NCBI RefSeq assembly: GCF_017808105.1
Contig: NZ_JADBHF010000007.1
Coordinates: forward strand, 62,001-126,000
DNA length: 64,000 bases
From: Brevibacterium renqingii
GTDB taxonomy: Bacteria; Actinomycetota; Actinomycetes; Actinomycetales; Brevibacteriaceae
Reading direction: 5' to 3'
Below the pieces are notes generated by a model, which saw only the letters and a list, made by a program, of their open reading frames with translations, did not search any database and was not told where the DNA came from. Each line of letters opens with the position of its first letter. Position 1 is the stretch's first letter. The position numbers and the translations under genes were made by a program. Shown here in pieces: positions 1-8,184 of the stretch.

Positions 1-432
1 CCCGGACCCGGACAGCGCCTCGACGCTGGCGACGCCGTTGAGGGCCAGATGGACCAGCGGGCGCGAGCCTGACTGGGCACGTGGACCGGTCTGGGCCAGG
101 CGCTCGGAGACCGTGCAGGCGGTGAAGTGTCCACGCAGGTAGTCCGCGTAGTCCTCGTCGAACTTCGACAGTCCGCGCTCGAGCACCGGTTCGTCGATGA
201 ACCACCCGCCGATGGCGGCGATGACGGCGTCGACCTGATCGAGGTCAGCGGCGGCGAGCGCCGTGAGGACCTGCTCGGGTTCGTCCACCCAGTCAGGCAC
301 CACCACGGGTGTGTAAGGGGTCTCGGGTTCGGGCGGCCTGCGCACGATTCCGGTGATGCGATGGTCGCGGCCCAGCCGCCGTGCCAGCCCCGTTCCGACA
401 TGGCCGGAGGCGCCGAAGAGGAGTATATGCAT
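1..432 (-). CDS. NAD(P)-binding Rossmann-fold protein (partial, C-terminus outside window)
   Basis: The reading frame starts at the ATG at 432 and stays open to the window edge, giving about 144 residues with no stop. The N-terminus reads MHILLFGASGHVGTGLARRL, with the GxxGxxG dinucleotide-binding motif right after the first beta strand. This is typical of atypical short-chain dehydrogenases and NmrA/epimerase-like proteins that bind NAD(P)H. The substrate cannot be told. It is divergent from the DUF817 gene, with about 110 bases between the starts. Family assignment is reasonable; function is unknown. Confidence 0.7.
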   Translation of the reverse strand, partial: MHILLFGASGHVGTGLARRLGRDHRITGIVRRPPEPETPYTPVVVPDWVDEPEQVLTALAAADLDQVDAVIAAIGGWFIDEPVLERGLSKFDEDYADYLRGHFTACTVSERLAQTGPRAQSGSRPLVHLALNGVASVEALSGSG

Positions 433-541
433 GTGTCGAGTCTAGGTCCGAGGCCGGGTGTGTGCACCGGCCGTCTGCCGTCGGCGCTCGCGAGTCACAC
501 GCTAGAGTCGACCTCAGCACCCCTGCGAGCCGAAGGAGCGC

Positions 542-1417
542 ATGACCGATCGCAGCGAACTCACCCGTTTGGAAGCCGTGCTCGACGGCGTCGCCGATCG
601 CGTCCTCCCCCGCGTACCCGCCGGCGTGCAGGAATTCCTCGCCTTCGGAATCAAGCAGGCGTGGGCGTGCCTGTTCGGTGCCCTCATGCTCGCTGCCATC
701 GTCCTCACCGCCTGGTTCCATCCTGACGACGCCTGGCTGGCACGCAACGATCTGCTCGTCGTCCTCGCCGTCCTCATCCAGATCGGCATGCTCGCCGCCC
801 GTCTCGAGACCGGCCGTGAGCTCATCGTCATCATCGTCTTCCATATCGTGGGCACGGGCATGGAGATCTTCAAGACCGCGGTCGGTTCGTGGAACTACGC
901 TCCCGGAGGCTGGCTCCACATCGGCGCCGTGCCCCTGTTCACCGGATTCATGTACGCCGCGGTCGGCTCGTACCTCGTCCGCGTCCATCGCCTCTTCGAC
1001 CTCCGCTTCACGCATTATCCGCCGAGGTGGCTGACGGCGGTCATCGCAGCCGCCATCTACGTCAACTTCTTCACCCACCATTTCGTCCTCGACCTGCGTC
1101 TGCCGCTCGTGGCCGTCACCGTGCTCGTCTTCTTCCGCTGCCGGATGCATTTCAGCGTGCACAGGAGGACTCTGCGCATGCCTGTGCTCTTCGCCTTCGT
1201 CCTCGTGGCCTTCTTCATCTGGCTGGCCGAGAACATCGGCACCGCCGCAGGCGCCTGGCTCTATCCCAGCCAGGACGACGGCTGGCACCCGGTGCCGCTG
1301 ACGAAGCTCGTGGCCTGGTTCCTGCTGATGATGATCTCCGTCGTCCTCGTCACCTTCGTCCATCGCCCCCGGCCCCCGGAGCACGGTCGCCTGGAACCGC
1401 CGCCGACACCGATGTGA
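542..1417 (+). CDS. DUF817 family integral membrane protein
   Basis: 291 residues with about seven to eight hydrophobic segments, for example around residues 40-60, 70-85, 95-110, 130-150, 165-185, 215-235 and 255-275. Conserved-looking stretches such as GTGMEIFKTAVGSWNYAP and WLAENIGTAAGAWLYP match the DUF817 (YoaT-like) family as I know it. No enzymatic or transport role is established for this family. The start is supported by GAAGGAG three bases before the ATG. The penicillin-acylase gene follows after 78 bases on the same strand, but co-transcription is uncertain. Confidence 0.75.
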   Translation: MTDRSELTRLEAVLDGVADRVLPRVPAGVQEFLAFGIKQAWACLFGALMLAAIVLTAWFHPDDAWLARNDLLVVLAVLIQIGMLAARLETGRELIVIIVFHIVGTGMEIFKTAVGSWNYAPGGWLHIGAVPLFTGFMYAAVGSYLVRVHRLFDLRFTHYPPRWLTAVIAAAIYVNFFTHHFVLDLRLPLVAVTVLVFFRCRMHFSVHRRTLRMPVLFAFVLVAFFIWLAENIGTAAGAWLYPSQDDGWHPVPLTKLVAWFLLMMISVVLVTFVHRPRPPEHGRLEPPPTPM

Positions 1418-1495
1418 AAACGGCGGAAACCCCCGGTCACAGGGGTCGACACTGATACTGTGAGCTGAAGGATTTTGGACGGCCGAAGGAGACTC

Positions 1496-4162
1496 ATGGC
1501 GGCACCCGATGCGCAGGATGAGAAAGAATCGAGCGCATTGCTCAAGGTGTTCCGCCCGTCGAGCGGCTCTCACCTGTCCGTGAGCGCACGCATACTCCTG
1601 CGTGTATTGGCCGGAGTCCTCGCTCTCGCCCTCGTCCTCACTCTCATCGGCGTCTTCATCGTCCGCAGGTCGTTTCCCACCACCGACGGCGAGATCTCGC
1701 TGCCCGGTCTCGACGCCCCGGTCACCGTCCACCGCGACGAGTCGGGTGTTCCCACCATCGAGGCCGAGACCGCCCATGACCTGTTCCTCGCCCAGGGCTT
1801 CGTCCATGCTCAGGACCGGTTCTGGGAGATGGACTTCCGACGTCATGTCACCTCCGGCCGACTGTCCGAGCTGTTCGGCGAATCCCAGCTCGGCACCGAC
1901 ACCTTCATCCGCACGCTCGGGTGGAGGAAGGTCGCCGAGGAGGAGGTGAAGAGGCTCGACGAGACGAGCCTGGGCTACTATCAGGCCTATGCCGACGGCG
2001 TGAACGCCTACCTGGCGGACAAATCCCCCACAGAGGTGTCACTCGAGTACGGCGTCCTCGGTCTCCAAGCCGGCTCGGTCGAGATCGAGAAGTGGACACC
2101 GGCCGACAGCGTCGCCTGGCTCAAGGCCATGGCCTGGGACCTGCGGTCGAACCTCGAGGACGAGATCGACCGCGCACTGCTGACCTCCGAACTCGACGAG
2201 CAGCAGGTCGCTGACCTCTTCCCGGAATACCCCTATGCCACGCGCCCGACGATCCTCGGCGGCATCGCCGGTGCTTCGGCCCCGCAGACGCGCAGCGGCA
2301 GGGGCGACGAGGAGAAAGGCGATGAGGAGGCCGCAGGCGAGGAGGCACAGGCGGGTGGCACGGTCACCGATGTCCCGAGCCAGGCCGACAGCCTCGTCGA
2401 CCTCAAGTCGACGGTCGCGTCGCTCCCCCAGCTGCTGGGCATGAGCAGCGACGACATCGGGTCGAATTCGTGGGTGATCTCCGGCGAGCACACGAGCACC
2501 GGTTCGCCGCTTCTGGCCAATGACCCGCATCTGTCGCCGACGATGCCCTCGGTCTGGTATCAGGTCGGACTGCGCTGCAAGAAGGTCACCGAGGAGTGCC
2601 CGTTCGATGTCACCGGCTTCTCGTTCTCCGGGCTGCCGGGCATCGTCATCGGCCACAACCAGTCGATCGCCTGGGGGCTGACGAATCTCGGCGCCGATGT
2701 CACCGACCTGGTGGTGGAGAGGATCCGCGACGGGAAGGTCGTCCACGACGACGGTGACGAACCCGTCCGAACGCGCAAGGAGACGGTGAAGGTCGCGAAC
2801 GAGGACCCCCGTGAGATCACCATCCGCTCCACGCGGAACGGTCCTCTGGTCTCGAGGCTCGAGGGCTCCTACCGCGAAGTCCTCGATGCCTCCACGGGCG
2901 CGGACACCGAGGATCCGAAGTCCGGGCCCGCCGATGAGCACTACGGCATCGCCCTCGACTGGACCGCTCTGCGTCCGGGCACCACCGCCTCGGCGATCTT
3001 CGCGATCAACAAGTCCACGAACTGGAAGGAGTTCCGCCACGCGGCCTCCATGTTCGACGTCCCCTCGCAGAACCTCATCTACGCCGACGTCGCCGGCAAT
3101 ATCGGCTACCAGGCGCCGGGGACGATCCCCCGCCGCGGGGAAGCCGATGGAACACTGCCGCGCCGAGGATGGAGATCCGACGAGGACTGGCAGGGCTGGA
3201 TCGACTTCGACGAGCTGCCGAGCCTGTACAACCCCGAGCGCGGCTGGATCGTGACCGCGAACAACCCCGTCGCCGCTCCCGGCGAAGCCGTGCAGCTGAG
3301 CAATGACTTCGACTACGGTGACCGGGCCAGACGGATCACCAAACGCATCAAGGATGCGGTGGGTGAGGGCAGGAAGCTCACTCCCAAGGACATGTCCGCC
3401 ATCCAGGGCGATGACCTCAACCCCTTCGCCGCGAAGCTCGTGCCCGCTGCGCTGAAGATCGACGGCGGGGACGACCCCGATATCGCGCGGGCGCAGGAGA
3501 TGCTCTCCGAGTGGGACGGTCACGACGCCGCGAGCAGCGCCGGAGCCGCCTATTTCAACGTGCTCACCAAGACCCTGCTCGACCAGGTGATCGCTCCGAA
3601 GCTGCCCGAGGGCGTGGAGCCGACCGGCGGCTCACGCTGGTACCTCGTGCTCTCCGACCTCCTCGAGGACCCGGACTCATCGTGGTGGACCGGCGAGGAC
3701 GTCGATGGCCGTGACGAAGCGCTCCGCAGAGCGATGTCGACGGCGTGGGCGACGACAGAGGACCTGCTCGGCCCCGAACCCGTGACCTGGCGGTGGGGAA
3801 TCCTGCACAGGCTGACGATCCGCAACGCCAGCCTCGGCGAATCCGGTATCACCCCGATCGAGAAGCTGTTCAACCGCGGCCCCTACGAAGTCTCCGGAGG
3901 GTCCGGGGTCGTTCACGCCACCGGCTGGGACGCCTCGGCCGGCTACGAGACCAACTGGGTGCCCTCGATGCGGCAGACCGTCGACCTGTCTGACTTCGAC
4001 GCCTCGAATTGGATCAACCTCACAGGCGCCTCGGGGCATGCCTTCCACACCCACTACGACGATCAGACGGACGATTGGGCGTCGAACGTCAACCGCCCCT
4101 GGCCGTACTCCCGGCAGGCCGTGGCGGCTGCGGCGGAGGAGACGCTCACGCTCGAGCCCTGA
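1496..4162 (+). CDS. Penicillin acylase family (S45) N-terminal-nucleophile hydrolase
   Basis: 888 residues, within the usual size for the penicillin/acyl-homoserine-lactone acylase family, which hydrolyses amide bonds of acylated amines or lactams. Residues about 35-55 form one hydrophobic helix, so the enzyme is probably membrane-anchored or exported. The alpha-chain region (MDFRRHVTSGRLSELFGE) is followed by an acidic low-complexity spacer. Then comes the processing site before GSNSWVISGEH; the predicted catalytic beta-chain Ser is residue 323. The start chosen is the ATG at 1496, four bases after GAAGGAG; a TTG at 1475 has no such site. Whether it acts on beta-lactams, quorum-sensing lactones or other amides cannot be told. 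It converges on the hydrolase gene downstream. Confidence 0.88.
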   Translation: MAAPDAQDEKESSALLKVFRPSSGSHLSVSARILLRVLAGVLALALVLTLIGVFIVRRSFPTTDGEISLPGLDAPVTVHRDESGVPTIEAETAHDLFLAQGFVHAQDRFWEMDFRRHVTSGRLSELFGESQLGTDTFIRTLGWRKVAEEEVKRLDETSLGYYQAYADGVNAYLADKSPTEVSLEYGVLGLQAGSVEIEKWTPADSVAWLKAMAWDLRSNLEDEIDRALLTSELDEQQVADLFPEYPYATRPTILGGIAGASAPQTRSGRGDEEKGDEEAAGEEAQAGGTVTDVPSQADSLVDLKSTVASLPQLLGMSSDDIGSNSWVISGEHTSTGSPLLANDPHLSPTMPSVWYQVGLRCKKVTEECPFDVTGFSFSGLPGIVIGHNQSIAWGLTNLGADVTDLVVERIRDGKVVHDDGDEPVRTRKETVKVANEDPREITIRSTRNGPLVSRLEGSYREVLDASTGADTEDPKSGPADEHYGIALDWTALRPGTTASAIFAINKSTNWKEFRHAASMFDVPSQNLIYADVAGNIGYQAPGTIPRRGEADGTLPRRGWRSDEDWQGWIDFDELPSLYNPERGWIVTANNPVAAPGEAVQLSNDFDYGDRARRITKRIKDAVGEGRKLTPKDMSAIQGDDLNPFAAKLVPAALKIDGGDDPDIARAQEMLSEWDGHDAASSAGAAYFNVLTKTLLDQVIAPKLPEGVEPTGGSRWYLVLSDLLEDPDSSWWTGEDVDGRDEALRRAMSTAWATTEDLLGPEPVTWRWGILHRLTIRNASLGESGITPIEKLFNRGPYEVSGGSGVVHATGWDASAGYETNWVPSMRQTVDLSDFDASNWINLTGASGHAFHTHYDDQTDDWASNVNRPWPYSRQAVAAAAEETLTLEP

Positions 4163-4166
4163 TGCT

Positions 4167-4194
4167 GGTCAGGGCTTCGTCGGTCAGGGCTTCG
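4167..4194. repeat. 15-bp-period direct repeat at converging gene ends
   Basis: The 13-base unit GGTCAGGGCTTCG occurs at 4167-4179 and again at 4182-4194. The second copy contains the hydrolase stop codon and the first contains a second in-frame one, so the hydrolase C-terminus is followed by a duplicate of its last codons. It is probably a small replication-slippage duplication with no functional effect. Confidence 0.7.
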
Positions 4195-5383
4195 GCAGGA
4201 TCTTCGCTTCGAGGAAGTTCGCGACATCGTCTTCCCAGCGCACGGGGTCGACGTTCCACTCCTTCGTGTGGCGTGCCTTGCCGTATTCGGGCATGGTCAC
4301 GAGGTCCCGTCGGACCGAGGCCAGGGCCCGCGAGGGACCGGAGGGCACGAACTCGTCGTCATCGGAGTGGATGAGCAGCACGGGAACGTCGAGTTCGGCC
4401 GCCCGCGTCACCCAATCCATGCGATCGAGATCGAGCGGGGTCTGCAGACCGGTGATCGGACGCGCCCACGGCTGGGTGATCATCTCCAGAGTGAGCTTGG
4501 CGATCGGGGTCGGCAGCAGGTTCTTCTTCGCCTGCCCGTCGAGCACGTCCACCCAGTCGACGACGGGCCCGTCGAGGACGAGGGAGGTGACATGGCGACG
4601 GTTGCGGCCGCGTGAGGCGGCCTGCAGGGCGATGGCCCCGCCCATGGACCAGCCGAAGAGGACGACGTTCTTCGCTCCCTGGGACACGGCGTAGTCGATG
4701 GCGGCATCGACATCGATCCATTCGGTGTCCCCGAGCCCGTAGCGGGAGTTGGTCTCGACCCGCACCTCGGCGTCGTTGCGATAGGACATGGCGATCGCAG
4801 GCACGCCCAGGGCGTTGAGCACAGGGGCCGCGCGCAGACCTTCGGCCCGCGTGCTCGCACGACCGTGGATGAGGATCGCCCATGTGTCATGGGGTTCGGG
4901 ATGGTCGGTGGGCAGCAGCCAGGCGGGCAGGGCACCGCCGTCGGAGAGGATCTCGATGTCGTCGAAGTTCACTCCGGCAGCCAACGGGTCGGGGAAGACC
5001 ACACCGGTCCAGCGACCGCTCCAGGCCCGGCGGATGTCTCCGCGTGTGACGGAGCGGATCTCGCGGGAGACCGTGCGCGATCGCGGATCGTACTCGACGA
5101 TGTCTCCGATCACCGCATGGCCCGCCCCCTGGTTGAAGTAGAGGCCGTAGATGCCGGGCACCGTCGTCTCTTCATCGGCAGGCAGATGGATGCGCATATT
5201 CGGCGGAAAGCCGTCGATGTGCAGAATGTCGAGTTCCTCGGGCGCATTCTCCGGGACCACTATCCGCCGGGCGAAGTAGGCGGCCAATCCCGAGGACGCC
5301 ACCGAGATCAACGCGCCGAGCCCGGCACCGACGCCCACAGCGGCCACCAGCAGACGGGCAGGGAATTTCGTCTCGCGGACCAT
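4184..5383 (-). CDS. Membrane-anchored alpha/beta hydrolase
   Basis: 399 residues. An N-terminal hydrophobic segment (about residues 10-38) anchors or exports the protein. The alpha/beta-hydrolase core begins near residue 160 (TWAILIHGRAS, oxyanion-hole region). The nucleophile Ser lies in GWSMGG, a candidate acid in SDDDEFVP, and a candidate His in ARHTKEW near the C-terminus. About 110 residues between the anchor and the core form an extra domain. The substrate is unknown; family members include esterases and peptidases. A strong AGGAGG-type ribosome binding site precedes the ATG. It is divergent from msrB and converges with the acylase gene. Confidence 0.8.
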   Translation of the reverse strand: MVRETKFPARLLVAAVGVGAGLGALISVASSGLAAYFARRIVVPENAPEELDILHIDGFPPNMRIHLPADEETTVPGIYGLYFNQGAGHAVIGDIVEYDPRSRTVSREIRSVTRGDIRRAWSGRWTGVVFPDPLAAGVNFDDIEILSDGGALPAWLLPTDHPEPHDTWAILIHGRASTRAEGLRAAPVLNALGVPAIAMSYRNDAEVRVETNSRYGLGDTEWIDVDAAIDYAVSQGAKNVVLFGWSMGGAIALQAASRGRNRRHVTSLVLDGPVVDWVDVLDGQAKKNLLPTPIAKLTLEMITQPWARPITGLQTPLDLDRMDWVTRAAELDVPVLLIHSDDDEFVPSGPSRALASVRRDLVTMPEYGKARHTKEWNVDPVRWEDDVANFLEAKILPKP

Positions 5384-5519
5384 GAAAACCTCCTGTGTTC
5401 ATTGTTGCCTAAGGAATGAGCAGGAGCCAAACGCTGTTGTGCGCATCAGAGGGATGACGGAATCCGCGCGCGGACTCGCGCCCGCACCCGACAGATGTCA
5501 ACGCACACCGGAGGTCACC

Positions 5520-5996
5520 ATGACGCACAACCCGAACGCTCCCACCCACGGAAACGGAGGCGAAGCCGCAGCCGCGGAAGCCGGTCGCACTGATTCGACC
5601 GGGACGGAGATCCGCTGGCAGGACGTGCTCACCGCCGAGGAGTACGCGGTGCTGCGCCAGGGTGCGACCGAACGGCCCTTCACCGGCGAGTACAACAACG
5701 AGACCGCGACGGGCATGTACCAGTGTCGGGCCTGCGGCGCCGACCTCTTCCCCTCGGATACGAAGTTCGCCTCCCACTGCGGATGGCCGTCGTTCTACGC
5801 GCCCCTCGCCGAGGACCGCGTCCGCTACATCCGAGACACCTCCATGGGCATGGAGCGCATCGAGGTCCGGTGCGCGAACTGCGACTCCCATATGGGGCAC
5901 GTGTTCGAGGGCGAGGGCTATGACACGCCCACCGATCAGCGCTACTGCATCAACTCGATCTCTCTGAGACTCGACACCGCCGATGCTCAGGGCTGA
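5520..5996 (+). CDS. msrB: Peptide-methionine (R)-S-oxide reductase MsrB
   Basis: 158 residues. MsrB reduces the R epimer of methionine sulfoxide in oxidised proteins, using thioredoxin. Visible hallmarks are two zinc-binding CxxC pairs (CRAC and CANC), the conserved SHCGWPSF motif, and the catalytic Cys in RYCINSISL near the C-terminus. The start at 5520 is chosen because GGAGGT precedes it; the frame is open 138 bases further upstream, but that extension does not resemble the family. The acetyltransferase gene starts 14 bases before its stop, so the two are probably co-transcribed and translationally coupled. An MsrB gene also lies near the hem genes in M. tuberculosis (recalled as Rv2674). 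Confidence 0.95.
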   Translation: MTHNPNAPTHGNGGEAAAAEAGRTDSTGTEIRWQDVLTAEEYAVLRQGATERPFTGEYNNETATGMYQCRACGADLFPSDTKFASHCGWPSFYAPLAEDRVRYIRDTSMGMERIEVRCANCDSHMGHVFEGEGYDTPTDQRYCINSISLRLDTADAQG

Positions 5997-6507
5997 GGCG
6001 CGCGCCGAACCGCTCGTTCGGTCCTTCGCCGAGCTCCGCCCGGAAGAGCTCTACGGCATCATGCAGCTGCGCTCCCAGGTCTTCGTCGTCGAGCAGGAGT
6101 GCCTGTTCCTCGATCTCGACGGCGTCGACACACTGCCCGAGACGCTGCATGTGTTCCACCCGCGGCCGGCACGGGCGATGGCCGACACCCATGGAGCCGA
6201 TTTCGGTCGGGACCTCGGGCCCTGGGCCTATGCCCGCATCCTGCCCGCGGACGTCCCCGACGGACCGGCCGCGCGACCGGGCGCCCGAAGCATCAGCCGG
6301 GTCGCCACCCACCCCGAGGCTCGCGGCCAGGGGTGGGGACGCAGGCTGCTGGAAGACATCGTCGATCGCCTCGCGGGTCAGCCTCTGACCCTCAACGCGC
6401 AGTCTCACCTCGAAGGCCTCTACGCTTCGTTCGGGTTCGCGCCCAATGGCCCTCGCTTCTTCGAGGACGGTATCGAGCACACCCCGATGGAGCGTCCGGG
6501 CGGCTGA
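5983..6507 (+). CDS. ElaA-like GNAT family N-acetyltransferase
   Basis: 174 residues. The N-terminal pattern LYGIMQLRSQVFVVEQEC followed by DLDGVDTLPETLH is characteristic of the ElaA branch of GNAT acetyltransferases. The acetyl-CoA-binding motif is SRVATHPEARGQGWGRRLL, with the R/QxxGxG/A signature. The acceptor substrate is not known for this family. It overlaps msrB by 14 bases and ends 27 bases before the MarR gene, which converges on it. Confidence 0.85.
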   Translation: MLRAEARAEPLVRSFAELRPEELYGIMQLRSQVFVVEQECLFLDLDGVDTLPETLHVFHPRPARAMADTHGADFGRDLGPWAYARILPADVPDGPAARPGARSISRVATHPEARGQGWGRRLLEDIVDRLAGQPLTLNAQSHLEGLYASFGFAPNGPRFFEDGIEHTPMERPGG

Positions 6508-6534
6508 GCTCTCAGCGCCGTGTCGGCTGAGTTC

Positions 6535-7017
6535 TCAGCGGTTCTCGGCCTCGGCGGCGGCGGCGTCGACGGAAGCGATGATCTGCTGCATGACCGCGTG
6601 CAGCTCGCGCACCCCGTCGACGTCCATGCCGAGCTTGTCCATCATCTGCCCGGGAATGGCCTCGGCAGTCCTGCGCAGTTCGACTCCGGTGGCCGTGAGC
6701 GTGACCTCGACGACCCGCTCATCGCGTTCGCTGCGGGTCTTCGTCACATAGTCCAGCGCTTCGAGCCGCTTGATCAGCGGCGAGACGGTAGCGGGTTCGA
6801 GCCGCAGCAGCTGTGCGATCTCCCGCACGGTCAGCCTCTCGTGCTGCCAGAGCGCGAGCATGACGAGATACTGCGGATGCGTGAGGTGGATCGGCTCGAG
6901 CACCGAGCGGTAGGCGCTGATCACCCCGCGGGAGGCGACGGCCAGAGCGAAGCAGATCTGGCTTTCGAGCGCCAACGGATCGCTCAACCGCTCCGCCGCA
7001 TCGTCGGTTTCGCGCAT
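6535..7017 (-). CDS. MarR family transcriptional regulator
   Basis: 160 residues. The winged helix-turn-helix spans roughly residues 55-115 (LTVREIAQLLRLEPATVSPLIKRLEALDYV, then the wing KTRSERDERVVEVTLT). N- and C-terminal helices would form the dimer interface. MarR proteins usually repress their own promoter and a divergent neighbour until a small ligand or oxidant binds. A perfect 15-bp palindrome at 7059-7073 lies 42 bases upstream of the start and between this gene and the divergent small gene, so autoregulation is likely. The ligand is unknown; there is no adjacent efflux pump or enzyme to suggest one. Confidence 0.9.
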   Translation of the reverse strand: MRETDDAAERLSDPLALESQICFALAVASRGVISAYRSVLEPIHLTHPQYLVMLALWQHERLTVREIAQLLRLEPATVSPLIKRLEALDYVTKTRSERDERVVEVTLTATGVELRRTAEAIPGQMMDKLGMDVDGVRELHAVMQQIIASVDAAAAEAENR

Positions 7018-7058
7018 CGTCTGTCCCTACTTCCTGTCGCACCGGCATTCAGTTCGTG

Positions 7059-7073
7059 CACTAATGATTAGTG
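7059..7073. promoter_or_regulatory. Palindromic operator candidate for the MarR regulator
   Basis: CACTAATGATTAGTG is a perfect odd-centred 15-bp palindrome, directly followed by the 8-bp palindrome GTGTACAC (7071-7078). It lies in the intergenic region between the MarR gene and the divergent 83-residue gene. MarR dimers typically bind such elements over promoters. Binding by this regulator is inferred from position only. Confidence 0.55.
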
Positions 7074-7143
7074 TACACTGGACGAGTCTTCGAAATCAGT
7101 CCGGCAACCCGCCCGAGCGGTGCCCTCTCGTTAGGATCCTCAG

Positions 7144-7395
7144 ATGTCATCCTCCTCGCAGACCCCCTCCGGCGCCTCCGAGCAGCAGCCGCGCCGACAG
7201 CACGATTCTCAGCGCGGCGTCGGCTGGCTCAACAGCTTCTTCCGCAAGATCGTCGGCCCGGCCCAGGTCGACAACTCCCGCCCCGGCGGCTACTACGAGG
7301 ACGAGAGCCTCCGCCACGAGCAGCTCGCCGCCATGGGCCTGGAGATGCGCACCGATGCCAATGGGCATTCCTATGTGGTGAAGAAGACCGACTGA
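7144..7395 (+). CDS. Small hypothetical protein
   Basis: 83 residues, soluble, not recognised. The N-terminus is Ser/Gln/Arg-rich and probably disordered; the C-terminal half (GYYEDESLRHEQLAAMGLEMRTD) looks compact and charged. It is supported as a gene by an AGGAT-type ribosome site, by its place between the MarR operator region and a clear terminator hairpin just after the stop, and by codon use like its neighbours. It might be a target of the divergent MarR regulator. Confidence 0.6.
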   Translation: MSSSSQTPSGASEQQPRRQHDSQRGVGWLNSFFRKIVGPAQVDNSRPGGYYEDESLRHEQLAAMGLEMRTDANGHSYVVKKTD

Positions 7396-7406
7396 CCCCT
7401 GTCGGC

Positions 7407-7454
7407 ACACAGATCAGCCGCCGCATCCAGATGGGTGCGGCGGCTGATCTGTGT
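7407..7454. terminator. Bidirectional terminator hairpin
   Basis: A perfect 19-bp inverted repeat (arms 7407-7425 and 7436-7454, 10-base loop) sits between the converging small gene and hemQ. T-tracts are short, as is common in high-GC genomes. It could end transcription from both sides. Confidence 0.8.
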
Positions 7455-7473
7455 CACCTCCTGAGGGAGCCGG

Positions 7474-8184
7474 TCACCTCCAGTCGGAGATGATGTCGAC
7501 GAGTTCCCGGCGCGGACCCGTGTAGAACGGGATCTCCTCGCGCACGTGCAGTCGCGCCTCGACTCCGCGCAGATCGCGCATGAGATCGACGATGCGGTGC
7601 AGCTCGGGGGCCTCGAAGGCCAGCAGCCATTCGTAGTCGCCGAGAGCGAAGGACGCGATCGTGTTCGCCTTGACGTCCTTGTAGTCGGCAGCGGCCATGC
7701 CGTGGTCACGCAGCATCTTCGAGCGGTCGGCCGGGTCGAGGAGGTACCAGTCGTAGGAGCGCACGAACGGATAGACGCAGATGTAGTCACCCGGTACGTC
7801 GTCGACCAGCAGCGCCGGCAGATGGGCCTTGTTGAACTCGGCCGGGCGATGGATGCCGACGACGGACCAGATGGGTTCGAGGACCCCGCCGAGCAGGCTG
7901 CGGCGAATCACCGAATAGGCGGCCTGCACGACCTCGATGCTGGGTGCGTGATACCAGAACAGCACGTCGGCGTCGGCGCGCAGGGCGGAGACGTCGTAGA
8001 TGCCGCGGACGACGAGTCCCTGTTCCTTGAGCGGTTCCAGGGCCGTCAGCAGTTCATCGGCGAGTTCGGTCCGGTCGGCGTCGCCGAGCTCACCGGCCGA
8101 GGCGTAGACAGAATAGGCGATGTACCTCGTCTGCTTGTTCGCTGCCTCGATCTGGGCTTCGGTGGGCTGAGTGTGGTCGCTCAT
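7474..8184 (-). CDS. hemQ: Coproheme decarboxylase HemQ (ChdC)
   Basis: 236 residues, typical for the chlorite-dismutase-like HemQ family of Gram-positives. It converts coproheme III to haem b by two oxidative decarboxylations using peroxide, the last step of the coproporphyrin-dependent pathway. Visible features are the YPFVRSYDWYLL motif, whose Tyr is the catalytic radical site in this family, and KMLRDHGMAA, carrying the proximal haem His. Its start codon overlaps the hemY stop by 4 bases (ATGA), so it is the last gene of hemE-hemY-hemQ. A strong terminator follows. Confidence 0.95.
   Translation of the reverse strand: MSDHTQPTEAQIEAANKQTRYIAYSVYASAGELGDADRTELADELLTALEPLKEQGLVVRGIYDVSALRADADVLFWYHAPSIEVVQAAYSVIRRSLLGGVLEPIWSVVGIHRPAEFNKAHLPALLVDDVPGDYICVYPFVRSYDWYLLDPADRSKMLRDHGMAAADYKDVKANTIASFALGDYEWLLAFEAPELHRIVDLMRDLRGVEARLHVREEIPFYTGPRRELVDIISDWR

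Noticed and set aside
6508..6534. Repeated GGCTGAG/CTCAGCG motifs between the acetyltransferase and MarR genes
   Set aside because: Too short and imperfect for a terminator or a repeat call.
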